A stretch of 7,415 nucleotides of DNA from positions 1-7,415 of the forward strand of contig JACQXU010000012.1 in the NCBI GenBank assembly GCA_016208545.1. Reading direction: 5' to 3'. The position numbers and the translations under genes were made by a program. This stretch comes from Candidatus Uhrbacteria bacterium. Its GTDB lineage: Bacteria; Patescibacteriota; Patescibacteriia; UBA9934; GWF2-40-263. The notes below the pieces were generated by a model that did not search any database, was not told where the DNA came from, and saw nothing but the letters and a program-made list of their open reading frames with translations. Numbering within the stretch: position 1 is the first letter of the stretch; each line of letters opens with the position of its first letter. Below are positions 6,362-7,415 of the stretch, piece after piece.

Positions 6362-6736
6362 ATGAATAAGGATTTTATCGAACAAATGAAGACAAAACTG
6401 CTTGAGGAAAAACAAAGGCTCGAAATTGAGCTCTCTAAATTTTCGCATAGAAATCCAAAAGCTGCTGAAACGGATTTTAGTGCTGATTTCCCAAACCTAG
6501 GCGACAAGGAAGATGAAAATGCTTCAGAGGTCGCACGATTTTCTGATAATCTTTCTCTTGAAGAAGAATTGGAAAAAGCTCTTCGCGACGTTGAGAGCGC
6601 TCTTGCAATGATTGAAAATGGCACTTACGGAAAATGCAAATATTGCGGACAAGAAATTGATGAGCGCCGTCTTTCAGCTCGCCCAACGTCTACTTCGTGC
6701 ATTCAATGCAAAAAAACCCTGACACAAGAAGTGTGA
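6362..6736 (+). CDS. DksA/TraR family C4 zinc-finger protein
   Basis: Small cytoplasmic protein of 124 residues. The N-terminal half is a charged helical region (about 1-27 and 64-86) of the coiled-coil kind. The C-terminal zinc finger has C92 and C95 in CKYCGQ and C113 and C116 in CIQC, in the DksA/TraR arrangement, including ERRLSARP between the pairs. Family members bind in the secondary channel of RNA polymerase and alter transcription initiation, often with ppGpp; whether this short one does so is not known. The acidic DKEDENASEVARF segment is typical of the family's shorter, Firmicute- and CPR-type members. It has its own promoter at 6302-6330, and its stop overlaps the lspA start as GTGA, so the two are co-expressed. 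Confidence 0.9.
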   Translation: MNKDFIEQMKTKLLEEKQRLEIELSKFSHRNPKAAETDFSADFPNLGDKEDENASEVARFSDNLSLEEELEKALRDVESALAMIENGTYGKCKYCGQEIDERRLSARPTSTSCIQCKKTLTQEV

Positions 6737-7194
6737 AGTCTCAATTTTTAATTTATCTTTTGCTGATCCCTGTTGCTTTAATTGTTTTTTTAGATGAATG
6801 GATAAAATCCCGCGCTTTGCAGGTTTTTCCTGAAGACTTCACGCTCGTTTCACCAAAACTTTTTGACTTTGCCGTTCATAAAAACTATGGATTGGTGTTT
6901 GATATTCCGTTTCGGCTTGAATTCGTGGTTATCACATCAATTATAATTGGTTTTTTGCTATTGCAAATTGTTTGTAGAAACTTTTTGAAACGTCCAAAAA
7001 TCACTTTCCCAGTTCTTCTAATTTTAATCGGAGCGTTTGGAAACTTCTACGATCGACTTGCTTACGGATTCACTGTTGATTACATAATCGTTCTAGGCCG
7101 AAGCGCAATCAATTTTTCTGACATGATTATTGTGCTTGGAGTTCTGTCACTGCTTTTGTTCACCCAAAAAAACGAAAAGCCAATCACTTGTTGA
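6733..7194 (+). CDS. lspA: Lipoprotein signal peptidase (signal peptidase II)
   Basis: Inner-membrane aspartic protease that removes the signal peptide of lipid-modified prolipoproteins. With GTG 6733 as start it has 153 residues, in the family range. Four hydrophobic segments are visible: about 5-20, 63-80, 91-104 and 117-148. Conserved blocks: D21 and K25 in FLDEWIKS, NYGLVF (51-56) for the usual NxGxxF, GNFYDR (103-108), VD (115-116) and INFSD (126-130). The catalytic pair is among D107, D116 and D130. I chose GTG 6733 because upstream starts at 6697 or 6706 add polar residues before the first helix and run far into the preceding gene, whereas 6733 gives a GTGA stop-start overlap. AAGAAG lies just upstream. 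Confidence 0.92.
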   Translation: MKSQFLIYLLLIPVALIVFLDEWIKSRALQVFPEDFTLVSPKLFDFAVHKNYGLVFDIPFRLEFVVITSIIIGFLLLQIVCRNFLKRPKITFPVLLILIGAFGNFYDRLAYGFTVDYIIVLGRSAINFSDMIIVLGVLSLLLFTQKNEKPITC

Positions 7195-7225
7195 CAAGTT
7201 TTCACAGGGGTGAAAAAATGTCAAC
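7190..7225. repeat. 36-nt palindrome over the lspA stop
   Basis: GTTGACA (7190-7196) pairs with TGTCAAC (7219-7225), and TTTTCAC (7199-7205) with GTGAAAA (7210-7216), around an AGGG loop with a 2x2 mismatch between the stems. It is followed by seven A, not T, so it is not a standard rightward terminator. It could stabilise the lspA mRNA end or be a protein-binding site. Confidence 0.55.
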
Positions 7226-7244
7226 AAAAAAATCAATATTTACC

Positions 7245-7273
7245 TTGACATTAAACTTTAAATGTGGTTGAAT
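7245..7273 (+). promoter_or_regulatory. Possible rightward promoter before MITE copy 2
   Basis: TTGACA (7245-7250), a 17-bp spacer and TTGAAT (7268-7273, 4 of 6 matches). It would transcribe through the MITE toward whatever lies beyond the window. The -10 is weak, so this is tentative. Confidence 0.35.
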
Positions 7274-7274
7274 A

Positions 7275-7415
7275 TATAGCCATCACATCCTGAAATAGGA
7301 TTTATCCATCCTTGCCTGTGGCGGTCTGCTTGTCCTTCGCAAGATAAAATCCTCAATGTATCTACGGATACATTTGCGGTTTTATCTTGCTCCAGGACTT
7401 CGCATCCCATCCACA
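7275..7415. mobile_element. MITE-like element, copy 2, cut by the window end
   Basis: Begins with TATAGCCATCACATCCTGAA, matching the copy 1 terminal repeat at 18 of 21 positions. It is nearly a full palindrome: AAGATAAAATCC (7341-7352) mirrors a variant GGTTTTATCTT (7379-7389), and AATGTATC (7355-7362) mirrors GATACATT (7367-7374) around TACG. In RNA the centre would be a C(UACG)G tetraloop. By symmetry about 7364.5 the right end should fall near 7454. Positions 7367-7415 match copy 1 (inverted) at 47 of 49 bases. There is no coding capacity. Confidence 0.75.

Overview
The window looks like chromosomal DNA from an AT-rich bacterium with a compact genome, most likely a member of the Candidate Phyla Radiation (Patescibacteria). 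This is inferred from the gene set (rpsO, an NYN-domain protein and pnp in a row; a small DksA/TraR zinc-finger gene overlapping lspA), the scarcity of Shine-Dalgarno motifs, and the A/T-rich codon use. It is not proven by a marker gene. TAA, TAG and TGA all end genes here, so the standard bacterial code applies.

Positions 1-1027: a leftward gene for an MFS-type membrane transporter. It has only about 8 of 12 expected membrane helices and appears cut off at its C-terminal end next to a small perfect hairpin. Its -10 box lies 7 nt before the chosen ATG, which implies a leaderless mRNA. A rightward promoter begins only 7 bp away.

Positions 1035-5499: a tight rightward operon of rpsO (ribosomal protein S15), a LabA/DUF88-type NYN nuclease-like protein, pnp (polynucleotide phosphorylase) and a single-pass membrane protein of unknown function. 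The first three concern ribosomes and RNA turnover. pnp is complete in sequence but carries one in-frame TAA at codon 62, with the same reading frame open on both sides.

Positions 5500-6361: an 860-nt stretch without protein genes that is full of structure. It holds two perfect DnaA boxes in a 17-bp direct repeat 31 bp apart, with a third box nearby. It then holds a likely independent structured RNA of about 390 nt (5658-6047) with its own promoter, several hairpins, a closing helix and a terminator; I could not assign it to a family. Last comes a long imperfect hairpin element (6051-6286) that has been split by a 112-bp MITE-like element at a TA dinucleotide.

Positions 6302-7194: a promoter, a DksA/TraR-type zinc-finger regulator and lspA (lipoprotein signal peptidase), overlapping by GTGA.

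Positions 7190-7415: a 36-nt palindrome over the lspA stop, a possible promoter, and the left part of a second, larger and nearly palindromic copy of the same MITE family. It matches the first copy at 47 of 49 interior positions and is cut by the window end. The most notable items are the nonsense codon in pnp, the unidentified structured RNA, and the nested pair of mobile repeats.
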